Assembly: GCA_945877425.1 (NCBI GenBank)
Contig: CAMCRZ010000025.1
Span: forward strand, 1-38,878
Length of the DNA: 38,878 bases
Reading direction: 5' to 3'
Origin: an uncultured Treponema sp.
Lineage (GTDB): Bacteria; Spirochaetota; Spirochaetia; Treponematales; Treponemataceae
Made by a program: the position numbers and the translations under genes. Below, piece after piece: positions 14,936 to 22,266 of the stretch; position 1 is the first letter of the stretch, and each line of letters begins with the position of its first letter. The notes beneath the pieces were generated by a model. It saw only the letters and a list, made by a program, of their open reading frames with translations, was not told where the DNA came from and did not search any database.

Positions 14936-17524
14936 TCAATTTAGTGTAACATAAGTTTTTCCAAAGCCGCCTTCTTGTGGTGGTGCAAAGTGAAATTCCT
15001 GAACGAGAGGATTGTTTGAAAGAAAATCCTGCACTGCCTGCTGAAGTATTCCGTTGCCTTTTCCGTGTACAACGCCGAAGCTTTTAAAGTTGTGAATCAG
15101 GCAAAGATCAATCTGCCGTTCAAGTGATTTAAGTGCGTCTTCGCATCTCATTCCCAAAAGATAAAGTTCAAGTTCAGGCTTGTCGTTTTCCCTTATGATT
15201 TTTCCTGTTTCAAGAATGTAGTCTGCTTTTAAAATAGAAGGTCTTTCGCAAGGCATAAGCTGATTTTGGGGAACGGTCATTTTTATGCTGCCGAACTGTA
15301 CTGTCCAGCTGCCGTTTTTCTGTTTTTCAACAAGCGTTCCTTTTCTACGCTGTGAGCCTGCAAGTACTTCAATTCCAGGTGCAAAAAGCTGCAGTGAAGG
15401 TTTCTGGATTTTTTCTTTCTGATTTTCTCCGTGACTTTTCTGAATGTTGTTTACTGTTGCAGTTTTAAGTGCTTCTTTATTGGAAAGACGCTCTTTTGTT
15501 TTTTTGCTGGAACTGTTTCTGCTGCCGTTACGCATTTTGGAAAGCCTCATTCCGTTTTGTGCAATTTTTTCTTCTTCGTTTTGAGCCTGAGTTTTTTCTT
15601 CTTCAAGATTTGCTTTTGCCCTTTCAATCTGTTCTGTCTGATTTTCTACTGCAATTCCAAGTTCGCTTATAAAATTTTTTACGCTTAAAGTTTTTTCTCT
15701 TGTTATTTCACCTTCCCTAAGCTGACGTACAAGATTTTCAAGACGGCTTCGTGTTTCTGTAAGGAATGTGCTGCTTGAGCGGTGTTCTGCTTCCTTTAAT
15801 TCAATTTCCCTTTCTGAAGCACGGATTTCCCTCTGGTGAAGTTTGTGCGCCTTGATTTCAAGCTGTGCATTTTTCTGATTTTCTTCCCTTAGCATTTCAT
15901 CTAATTCAAGATGCTTTTGCGTTAATCCCTGAATAAGTGAACTTACGTCTGCCTGCTGAGTGGAAATGTAAGTCTTTGCCTTTTCTACAACTTTTTCAGG
16001 AAGTCCTGCACTTAATGCAATGTCTATGGCGTGGCTTTCTCCGGGAACTCCCATTAAAAGCTTGTATGTTGGCTTTAAATTTGTGCTGTCAAATTCTACA
16101 CTGGCGTTTATGCAAAGTGGATTTGTGTAGCCGTAGTTTTTAAGTACACCGTGATGAGTTGTTACTATAACGAATGCTTTTTTTTCTATAAGCTGGTCAA
16201 GACAAGCCATGGCTATAGCGCTTCCTTCCTGAGGATCTGTGCCGTTTCCTAATTCGTCTAAAAGGATAAGGGAATTGCTGTCTGCCTTTAAAGTCATGTC
16301 TGCCATTTTTTTCATGTGTGCTGAAAAAGTGCTTAAACTTTCGGCTATGGACTGTTCGTCTCCGATGTCTGCAAAAATTGAATTAAATATGGGAAGCCTT
16401 GTGCCTTCTGCTGCCGGAACTGGAAATCCGCTCTGATTTAATAATGCGAAAAGTGCAATGGTTTTTAGCGTTACTGTTTTTCCTCCAGTGTTTGGACCTG
16501 TTATTATGAGGACTCGTTTTCCGCCTATAAAGCTTATGTCTACAGGTACTGCCTTTTCTCCTAATACAGGGTGACGTGCCTTTACGATTCTTGGCGGTTC
16601 AAAATTTATGTCGCAGTGTTCTGAATAAATTCCGCTGATTTTTTTCATCCATTTTGCGCCGGCAAGTGTTCTGTCCAATAAAATCATCGTGCGGTAACAT
16701 TGTTTGAAATCATCATTGTAAAGGGAAAGTTTTGATGTAAGCTCTAAAAATATTTTTCTTAACTCACTTGCAAGCCGCTCTTCTTCGTTCAGGAGTTCAT
16801 TGTTTGCCTTTACGATTTCAAGTGGTTCAATAAAAATTGTCTGTCCTGAAGAACTTACTTCATGGATAATGCCGTTGATTTTATTTTTAAAGCTGCTTTT
16901 TACTGCAAGAAGTTCTCTGTCTGCTCTGTAGGCTGGAACTGTTGACTGAAGGGCTGTGCTTAATGTTGAATCGGTTGTGTATTTTCTTATGGCATTTTCG
17001 ATTTCTTTGTGAAGCCTGCTTATGTTCTGCCGGATCTCTCTCAGCTGAGGCAAGTCCTTTACTTTGCCGCCTGAATCTAATATGGAAAAAATTTCCCTTT
17101 TAGGATTTTCAAGTGAAGGCATGGTGTTTACTTTGGCAAGCAAGGCTGGAAGTTCCAGTTCAATTGAAGCTGATGTTACTGCGTCCCGAGTTTTTTCCAC
17201 CGATGATGCAAATAATCCCAGTGCGTAAATCTGTTCCTGCAAAAGCTGTGTGCCTTCAACCTGCAGTATGTCAAATAAGTCGTTTACAATAGGCCAGTCA
17301 GTAACAGGGTTTTGTCTTGTTGTGGAAAGATAAGAATTCCATTCGCTGCCCATTTTCTTTAATGCGCTGATCTGCTCTTTATCTGCTGAAGGTAAAATAT
17401 TTAATATTTCAAGTGAACTTTCTTCGCTGGATGCTAAAAGAGAAATTTCCTTTCTTATTTTGAAAAAATCCAGTTCGTCAAGAAGCTGTTCCGATGCAAT
17501 TTGTGTGTTAAGTATAGAGTTCAT
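14936..17524 (-). CDS. mutS2: MutS2 (ribosome-rescue/anti-recombination ATPase) with altered Smr domain
   Basis: 862 residues from the ATG at 17524, directly behind a strong promoter; a longer reading from 17560 lacks support. It has an N-terminal core and clamp region, Walker A (GPNTGGKT, near residue 340), Walker B (LILLDELGNGTD, near 420), a long coiled coil (about 520-650), a basic linker, and a C-terminal Smr domain (about 785-862). MutS2 proteins suppress homologous recombination and, in Bacillus, act on collided ribosomes. The Smr domain keeps HGKGNG, but the LDLR motif implicated in nicking reads LYLLG here, with the acidic and basic residues both replaced, so nuclease activity is doubtful. 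The leader is about zero nt long and there is no ribosome site. Two HAD genes follow in the same transcript. Confidence 0.93.
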   Translation of the reverse strand: MNSILNTQIASEQLLDELDFFKIRKEISLLASSEESSLEILNILPSADKEQISALKKMGSEWNSYLSTTRQNPVTDWPIVNDLFDILQVEGTQLLQEQIYALGLFASSVEKTRDAVTSASIELELPALLAKVNTMPSLENPKREIFSILDSGGKVKDLPQLREIRQNISRLHKEIENAIRKYTTDSTLSTALQSTVPAYRADRELLAVKSSFKNKINGIIHEVSSSGQTIFIEPLEIVKANNELLNEEERLASELRKIFLELTSKLSLYNDDFKQCYRTMILLDRTLAGAKWMKKISGIYSEHCDINFEPPRIVKARHPVLGEKAVPVDISFIGGKRVLIITGPNTGGKTVTLKTIALFALLNQSGFPVPAAEGTRLPIFNSIFADIGDEQSIAESLSTFSAHMKKMADMTLKADSNSLILLDELGNGTDPQEGSAIAMACLDQLIEKKAFVIVTTHHGVLKNYGYTNPLCINASVEFDSTNLKPTYKLLMGVPGESHAIDIALSAGLPEKVVEKAKTYISTQQADVSSLIQGLTQKHLELDEMLREENQKNAQLEIKAHKLHQREIRASEREIELKEAEHRSSSTFLTETRSRLENLVRQLREGEITREKTLSVKNFISELGIAVENQTEQIERAKANLEEEKTQAQNEEEKIAQNGMRLSKMRNGSRNSSSKKTKERLSNKEALKTATVNNIQKSHGENQKEKIQKPSLQLFAPGIEVLAGSQRRKGTLVEKQKNGSWTVQFGSIKMTVPQNQLMPCERPSILKADYILETGKIIRENDKPELELYLLGMRCEDALKSLERQIDLCLIHNFKSFGVVHGKGNGILQQAVQDFLSNNPLVQEFHFAPPQEGGFGKTYVTLN

Positions 17525-17531
17525 TCTATGG

Positions 17532-17560
17532 ATTATACAGATAAACTCCACTCTTAACAA
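17532..17560 (-). promoter_or_regulatory. Strong promoter giving a leaderless mutS2 mRNA
   Basis: Minus strand: TTGTTA (17560-17555), 17-nt spacer, TATAAT (17537-17532), then seven bases and the mutS2 ATG. Transcription should start at the A of the start codon. Confidence 0.75.
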
Positions 17561-17597
17561 GAAAGTGCGGGTGCTGGGTTTTGGAGCAAGAGACAGC

Positions 17598-18269
17598 TTA
17601 CCAAGAAGTACTGCAAATCATCTGGAAGAGCTGTGCTGGGGAATCTGCGAAGTAAAGGGCGCCGTTTTTCTCTAGAAAATCTTTTGTGCGGAAACCCCAT
17701 GTAACGCTTATGCATTTAATACCAGCATTTTTTGCAGTCAGCACATCTACATCACTGTCGCCAACGTAAAGGACTTCTTCTTTATTTACACCTAAAATTG
17801 ATATGAGCTTGTTAACAGAATCAGGGAAAGGCTTACGTCTTATGCCTTTGTCTTCCATTTCACCAACAGCAGTTTCTTTAGTAACGTAAGAATTAAAATA
17901 ACGTTTTGCAAGAGTCTTCACTTCATTGTCAGGCTTGTTGGAAACAATACCGAGCTTTATACCTTCCTTGCTGAGCTTTTCCATAAGTTCAGGAATACCG
18001 TCGTAAGGAGCAGTTTTATTCTGACAGTTTTTCGAATAGAAATCTTTGCCTTTTTGAAGCACCTGTTGAAAAAGAGGATTTTCCTTGCCGCCAGGAACAG
18101 CCAGTTCAATTAAGCGGCTGTAACCGTTGCCTACAAACTGCCTCACTTCATCAACCGTACGCAAAGGAAAGTTAAAGGCACTTAAAGCAAAATTACAGCT
18201 TTCTGCAATATCATCCAAAGTGTTAAGCAAAGTTCCGTCAAGATCAAAAATTACAGCTTTACAGTTCAT
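17598..18269 (-). CDS. gph: Phosphoglycolate phosphatase-like HAD hydrolase
   Basis: 223 residues, standard Gph length. Motif I is FDLDGTLLNT, motif II Ser is in IVSNKPD, motif III Lys is in RRKPFPD, and motif IV is YVGDSDVDVLTA; the C1-type helical cap lies between I and II. It removes phosphate from 2-phosphoglycolate, a by-product of DNA 3'-end repair and oxidative metabolism, or from a similar small phosphate ester. GGAG precedes the ATG. It starts 26 nt after znuB and is probably the last gene of the znuACB transcript; mutS2 has its own promoter beyond. A close relative such as pyrophosphatase PpaX cannot be excluded. Confidence 0.85.
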   Translation of the reverse strand: MNCKAVIFDLDGTLLNTLDDIAESCNFALSAFNFPLRTVDEVRQFVGNGYSRLIELAVPGGKENPLFQQVLQKGKDFYSKNCQNKTAPYDGIPELMEKLSKEGIKLGIVSNKPDNEVKTLAKRYFNSYVTKETAVGEMEDKGIRRKPFPDSVNKLISILGVNKEEVLYVGDSDVDVLTAKNAGIKCISVTWGFRTKDFLEKNGALYFADSPAQLFQMICSTSW

Positions 18270-18295
18270 TTTATTTCTCCATATTTAGTTGAAGT

Positions 18296-19138
18296 TTAGT
18301 TCCGCCGCAGTATTGAAGCAAAAAAGCATATTACAAACAAAACCGCATTTATTATAACGATAGTTGCACCGCTTGCACTTCCAATGTAGTAGGAAAGGGA
18401 AAGGCCTGCAATTCCGCTGAAAAGTGAAATGAGAAGTGAAATGAAAGTGTACTGCCTTGAATTGCTGCTTACAAGTCTGGAAGCTGCTGCAGGAAGAACA
18501 AGAAGACTGTTTATGACTAAAAGCCCGGTCCATCTTATGCTGATTGTAACGATTACCGCCGTAATTAAAGCAAAAATCTGTTCCATCAGGAAAGTGTTTA
18601 TGCACCTGCTTTTTGCAAAATTAGAGTGAATGTTAGTTAAAAGCATTTTGTTGAAGAAAAAAATCCACACTACCATAAGAAGAATTACTGCACCTGCCAG
18701 AAGAAGAATTTCGGAAGGCTGAATGCTTAAAATGTCGCCGATTAAATATTTCTGATACTTGCTGAAATTTCCTGTTGCACTTAAAAGCACAATTCCCAAA
18801 GCCACAGAAGTTGACGAAAAAACTCCTATGATTGTATCCGCACTTGTTTTGCCCTTGATTTTTACGCTGATGATTATAAATCCAAGTAAAACAGAAAAAA
18901 CTATCATGCTTACAGTTACATTGTGAATTCCAAAAATCACGCCTAAAGCAATTCCCGTTAAAGCAGAATGTCCTATGGCATCACTGAAGAAAACCATTTT
19001 GTTGGAAACTACGATTGTACCCAGTATTCCGAAAAGCGGACAGGCAGCTAAAACAGCAAGAAATGCATTTTTCATGAACTGAGGTTCAAGCCACTGAAAT
19101 GGAAGTAAAGTGTCTATAATCGAATAAATTGCCTGCAT
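18296..19138 (-). CDS. znuB: Zinc/manganese ABC transporter permease
   Basis: 280 residues with eight or so hydrophobic helices, belonging to the ABC-3 (ZnuB/TroC/MntB) permease family. Family segments visible are SDAIGHSALTGIALG near residue 52 and the helix-rich WTGLLVINSLLVLPAAASRL near the end. It forms the inner-membrane channel through which the metal delivered by ZnuA passes. It begins three bases after znuC with GAGGA overlapping the znuC stop, so translation is coupled. Only one permease gene is present, as in znu clusters, while the treponemal tro cluster has two. Confidence 0.9.
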   Translation of the reverse strand: MQAIYSIIDTLLPFQWLEPQFMKNAFLAVLAACPLFGILGTIVVSNKMVFFSDAIGHSALTGIALGVIFGIHNVTVSMIVFSVLLGFIIISVKIKGKTSADTIIGVFSSTSVALGIVLLSATGNFSKYQKYLIGDILSIQPSEILLLAGAVILLMVVWIFFFNKMLLTNIHSNFAKSRCINTFLMEQIFALITAVIVTISIRWTGLLVINSLLVLPAAASRLVSSNSRQYTFISLLISLFSGIAGLSLSYYIGSASGATIVIINAVLFVICFFASILRRN

Positions 19139-19141
19139 TTT

Positions 19142-19987
19142 TTATTCCTCAAAAGTTGAACTGCCTGATTTTATGGAAGCCACATCTATTTTCCCAAAGA
19201 CTTCCGTAAATTCCGGGGAAGAATATATCTGCTCTACAGTTCCGCTTGCTGCACTCTGATTGTTTATGAAAAGTACTCTGTCTGCGTGTTTTGCAACAAG
19301 ATCAAGATCATGGCTTACAAGGAGAATTGTTATGTCGTAGTCTCTTCTTAATGATGAAACAAGCTGATAAAAACCTTTAAGTCCCACTCTGTCAACACCG
19401 CTTACAGGTTCGTCCAGCAGAAGAATGTCCGGCACAGGATTTATGGCAAGGGCAAGCATTACACGCTGAAGTTCACCGCCGCTTAAGTTTCCGATTTTAC
19501 GCTTTAAAAGTGAATGGGCATTTGTAGAACGGAGAATTTCCAGTGCTTTTTCAATATGCTTTTTTCTTGGAGGAAGCCAGACAGGCCATTTTGAAATAGA
19601 TGAAAGAACAACATCTTCTACGCTTACAGGGCTTGAACTTTCTATTGCAAGTGACTGAGGAACGTAACCGAACCGTGGCTTTCGCGTAGTAAATCCGTGG
19701 GTGGAACGACAGCTGCAAAACCTACTGTGATCAGTTGTGTTTTCTTTTCCGCAGTTTGAATCGCACTTTTCGCCTTCAAAAATAATATCGCCGCTATGAG
19801 GAATTACATCAAGAAGCGCTTTAATAAAAGTAGTTTTACCGGCACCGTTTCGCCCTATGATTGCAGTAAGTTCTCCGCAGTGCAAGTGAAGGTTTATATC
19901 GTTAAGAATAGTTTCATTGCCGGCTTTTACGGTTAAATGTTCAATTCTTGTGCAGCAGACGTGCTCTTTTCCCAAAGTGCAAGACAT
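19142..19987 (-). CDS. znuC: Zinc ABC transporter ATPase with Cys/His-rich insertion
   Basis: 281 residues. Standard ABC motifs: Walker A GRNGAGKTT (45-53), Q-loop GYVPQ (107-111), signature LSGGELQR (about 172), Walker B ILLLDEP, and H-loop VSHDLD. It energises ZnuB. Unusual: between the first beta-sheet (DIIFEGEK) and the Q-loop, where relatives have only a few residues, there is an insertion of about 30 residues with Cys75, Cys79, His87, Cys91, Cys93 and His97 (CDSNC and FCSCRSTH). Three more cysteines lie in the first 12 residues. The pattern resembles a metal site and could let the ATPase sense cytosolic zinc, which is inference. The cluster order is znuA, znuC, znuB. Confidence 0.92.
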   Translation of the reverse strand: MSCTLGKEHVCCTRIEHLTVKAGNETILNDINLHLHCGELTAIIGRNGAGKTTFIKALLDVIPHSGDIIFEGEKCDSNCGKENTTDHSRFCSCRSTHGFTTRKPRFGYVPQSLAIESSSPVSVEDVVLSSISKWPVWLPPRKKHIEKALEILRSTNAHSLLKRKIGNLSGGELQRVMLALAINPVPDILLLDEPVSGVDRVGLKGFYQLVSSLRRDYDITILLVSHDLDLVAKHADRVLFINNQSAASGTVEQIYSSPEFTEVFGKIDVASIKSGSSTFEE

Positions 19988-20013
19988 TTTTTCACCTATA
20001 TTCCGTTTTAGTT

Positions 20014-20937
20014 TTATTTGCCAAGACTTAATTTCAACGTTTCAAGATTCTGCTTCATTGCGTTTAAGTAAGCATCTTTTTCAATCAAGCCCGTTACGCA
20101 AGGGTCAAGCTGGTAAACAGTAAGTCCCGTTTCCTTAGAAATGATTTCAGCTTCTGCAGATGAATACTGAGGCTCGGCGTAAAGTGCAATTTTTTCGCCG
20201 CTCATCTTAGCCTGATTTATAAGTTTTATCATGGAAGAAAGTTCAGCTGCATTTGCAGGAGTTCCCGGTTCACGCTCAATAACGTCCTTTAAGTTTAAGC
20301 TGAATTCGCTGGCAAAATAAGGAAATGCTTCGTGAAAAGTAATGATGCTGCTGTTTTTGTAAGGCAAAAGTTCTTCTTTCATAGAGCTGCCCAAATCATT
20401 AAGTTTTTCAGCGTAAAGTTCAGCATTCTTTAAGTAAATTTCAGCATTTTTTTCGTCTAGAGAAGCAAGTCCGGCTGCAATTTTATTAGTTTCGTAAACT
20501 GCGCCCTGTAAGCTTACCCAGATATGCGGATTGTCATCATTTTCCTTAAGAAGTTCAAATCCTTCTGAAGCTAAAATAGTTGTGTCTTTTTTAGTTTCAA
20601 GAACTTTTTCCAGAAAAGATTCCATGCCTGAACCGTTTGCTACAAGAATGTCACTTTTTTCTATTAATTGCATATCTTTAGTTGTAAGCTGATAGTCGTG
20701 AAGGCATCCTGTGTCCGGCGAAGAAAGAAGGTTTACCTGTACACCCTGAGCACCTTCCGTAATGTTAAGAAGCATAATGTAAAGGGGATAAAATGTTGCA
20801 GTAATTTGTGTACCTTCAGCCTTGTCTTTTTTGCATCCGGAAAATCCTGCAGTCAAAAATAAAAATGCTGCTGCTGCCAGAACTGTATTTCTAAAACTTG
20901 ATTTTAATGATTTTGTTAATAAAGATAATTTTTTCAT
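20014..20937 (-). CDS. znuA: Zinc/manganese-binding lipoprotein of the ABC transporter
   Basis: 307 residues of the cluster A-I (ZnuA/TroA) solute-binding family. A long basic N-terminus precedes the hydrophobic stretch and a relaxed spirochaete lipobox (FSGC, Cys35), so the protein is tethered in the periplasm. The metal ligands are all in place: His80 (LHDY), His138 (NPHIW), His202 (FHEAF) and Asp278 (QLDP). The histidine-rich loop of many ZnuA proteins is absent, so manganese or zinc are both possible. First gene of znuA-znuC-znuB-gph. The promoter and a perfect palindrome overlap just upstream, indicating repression by a metal regulator. No ribosome site; the -10 box ends six bases before the ATG. 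Confidence 0.9.
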   Translation of the reverse strand: MKKLSLLTKSLKSSFRNTVLAAAAFLFLTAGFSGCKKDKAEGTQITATFYPLYIMLLNITEGAQGVQVNLLSSPDTGCLHDYQLTTKDMQLIEKSDILVANGSGMESFLEKVLETKKDTTILASEGFELLKENDDNPHIWVSLQGAVYETNKIAAGLASLDEKNAEIYLKNAELYAEKLNDLGSSMKEELLPYKNSSIITFHEAFPYFASEFSLNLKDVIEREPGTPANAAELSSMIKLINQAKMSGEKIALYAEPQYSSAEAEIISKETGLTVYQLDPCVTGLIEKDAYLNAMKQNLETLKLSLGK

Positions 20938-20943
20938 ATCTGT

Positions 20944-20972
20944 AAGTTACTTAAAAAAACATCAGATGTCAA
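20944..20972 (-). promoter_or_regulatory. znuA promoter (probable leaderless start)
   Basis: Minus strand: TTGACA (20972-20967), 17-nt spacer, TAACTT (20949-20944), then six bases and the znuA ATG. The -35 hexamer is the consensus; the -10 is weak. Confidence 0.6.
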
Positions 20973-20985
20973 TTTAGAATTGACA
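20967..20985. promoter_or_regulatory. Metal-regulator operator candidate on the znuA promoter
   Basis: TGTCAATTTAGAATTGACA is a perfect 8-3-8 palindrome whose one arm is the -35 box of znuA. Position and form fit a Fur/Zur- or DtxR/TroR-type repressor, but it matches no consensus I know exactly. Confidence 0.6.
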
Positions 20986-21088
20986 GTAAAAGGTTAAAAG
21001 TTTAAAGTCTATACTGTTCCGTCAGCTCATTGGTGCCGGCGGAAAAAGCTAAAACTTAATAAAAAATGAAAAAATATTGGCTTTCTTC
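20986..21088. other. Intergenic segment between znuA and the glycosidase promoter
   Basis: No ORF. A seven-pair stem, TTCCGTC/GGCGGAA (21017-21023 and 21038-21044), encloses a GC-richer loop; purpose unknown. The rest is AT-rich spacer between two divergent promoters. Confidence 0.35.
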
Positions 21089-21116
21089 TTGAATTCGGGA
21101 ATTTTTGTCTTAGAAT
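21089..21116 (+). promoter_or_regulatory. Promoter of the GH43-GH27 operon
   Basis: TTGAAT (21089-21094), 16-nt spacer, TAGAAT (21111-21116). Transcription near 21123 gives an unusually long leader of about 180 nt. Confidence 0.65.
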
Positions 21117-21128
21117 TTAAAGCAGAAG

Positions 21129-21282
21129 TTGGAATGTAAATTTCAATTTCTCAGGGAAGTCTCTCTGATTTCATTTTCTGTTAAGGTCACAAGAAGTTTT
21201 CTTAGTGGCCTTTTTTATTTAAGGTTTAATACAAACCTTAAAAACGGAGAAGTCAAGGCTTTAAGCGACAGCGTGCCTTGAC
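21129..21282 (+). ncRNA. Structured 5' leader of the glycosidase operon (five hairpins)
   Basis: Consecutive stems: TTGGAA/TTTCAA (21129-21146); TCAGGGA/TCTCTGA with an AGTC loop (21151-21168); the terminator-like AAGGTCAC/GTGGCCTT (21183-21212) followed by TTTTTTATTT; AAGGTTT/AAACCTT (21221-21239); and a perfect GTCAAGGC/GCCTTGAC (21252-21259 with 21275-21282), which ends just before the ribosome site. The order fits an attenuator: upstream structure, terminator, then post-terminator stems. No known riboswitch class was recognised. It could bind a small ligand, an antiterminator protein, or carry a trans-acting RNA. Confidence 0.55.
21183..21220 (+). terminator. Intrinsic terminator inside the leader
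   Basis: AAGGTCAC and GTGGCCTT pair over eight bases (one wobble), extended inside by AGAA/TTCT, followed directly by TTTTTTATTT. No gene ends upstream on this strand, so it can only act on the leader transcript. Confidence 0.65.
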
Positions 21283-21305
21283 TCGACGTATTGCAGGAGA
21301 TTTTT

Positions 21306-22250
21306 ATGCATTTACTGGAAATCAACAGGGAAAACCTTGGTCAGGCTGATCCTTTTATTTTAAAATCTGGCGGCCGTTACTATATTTACGTTACAGGTCA
21401 TGACGGAATTTACGCTTATGAGTCAGATTCGCTTTTTAAAGGCTGGACTTACTACGGCTTGGTTATGACTGTTCCGGGACTTAGTGCATTCTGGGCTCCA
21501 AGCGTTATTGAACTTGACGGAAAATTCTATATGTACAATTCAATTGAAATAGACACAGATGCACCGGACAAAGCAGGTCATAAGGGCGCAATGCACGTAA
21601 GCGTTGCAGACAATCCTTTAGGCCCTTTTACAAATACAACACAGCTTCTTCATCCATTTTCAATTGATTCCCATGTTGTAAAAAATGAAGCAGGACTTTT
21701 TATTTTTTATTCCACAAACAGATACGAAGGCGAAAGAGTGGGCACATACATTGTTGTAGACAAACTTCTTGATCCATTCCACGCTGAAGGAAAACCGTCA
21801 ACTGTAGTACTTCCAACTTTAGACGAAGAAATTTTTCAGCGTGACAGATTTAAAAAAGGCGAACACTGGCACACAATAGAAGGCGCATTTTATTTTAAAG
21901 AAGGCGACTGGCAGTACGTTATGTACAGCGGCAACTGTTTTGAACAGCCTGAATATTATATAGGTTACGCCCGCGCAAAAACTGATGAAACTGATTTACG
22001 GAAAATCAAATTTGAAAAATATCCTGACGAAAACACTTACGCTCCTGTTATTGCTGCAAACGATTTTGAAGAAGGCACAGGACATCATTCCCTTATAAAA
22101 GAAGACGGTCAGTGGTACGCAGTTTATCATGCAAGGGATTACAACGACGGGCTTGATGCAGACGCTTTTGACAGCCGCAATGCAAGAATATGCAAACTTA
22201 ACGTAAAAGACGGAATTATAAGCGCTGAACGTTACAAAGATCACATTTAA
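21306..22250 (+). CDS. GH43 family glycoside hydrolase (intracellular)
   Basis: 314 residues from the ATG at 21306, which has AGGAG six bases upstream; an in-frame TTG at 21291 overlaps that site and is rejected. A five-bladed beta-propeller GH43 enzyme, in a family that includes beta-xylosidases, alpha-L-arabinofuranosidases and arabinanases. The catalytic set is visible: Asp15 in QADPFI (base), Asp121 in IDSHVV (pKa modulator) and Glu192 in TIEGA (acid), with family-like spacing. WAPSVIELDGKFYMYNS is the second-blade motif. No signal peptide, so it should act on oligosaccharides already taken up. It is cotranscribed with the GH27 gene 16 nt downstream, behind the structured leader. Substrate is probably an arabinose- or xylose-containing side chain; the exact linkage cannot be read from sequence. 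Confidence 0.88.
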   Translation: MHLLEINRENLGQADPFILKSGGRYYIYVTGHDGIYAYESDSLFKGWTYYGLVMTVPGLSAFWAPSVIELDGKFYMYNSIEIDTDAPDKAGHKGAMHVSVADNPLGPFTNTTQLLHPFSIDSHVVKNEAGLFIFYSTNRYEGERVGTYIVVDKLLDPFHAEGKPSTVVLPTLDEEIFQRDRFKKGEHWHTIEGAFYFKEGDWQYVMYSGNCFEQPEYYIGYARAKTDETDLRKIKFEKYPDENTYAPVIAANDFEEGTGHHSLIKEDGQWYAVYHARDYNDGLDADAFDSRNARICKLNVKDGIISAERYKDHI

Positions 22251-22266
22251 TCTGGAGCAGAAAATT

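Noticed and set aside
17525..17560. N-terminal extension of MutS2 from a start at 17560
   Set aside because: It covers the -35/-10 region and is outside the family alignment.
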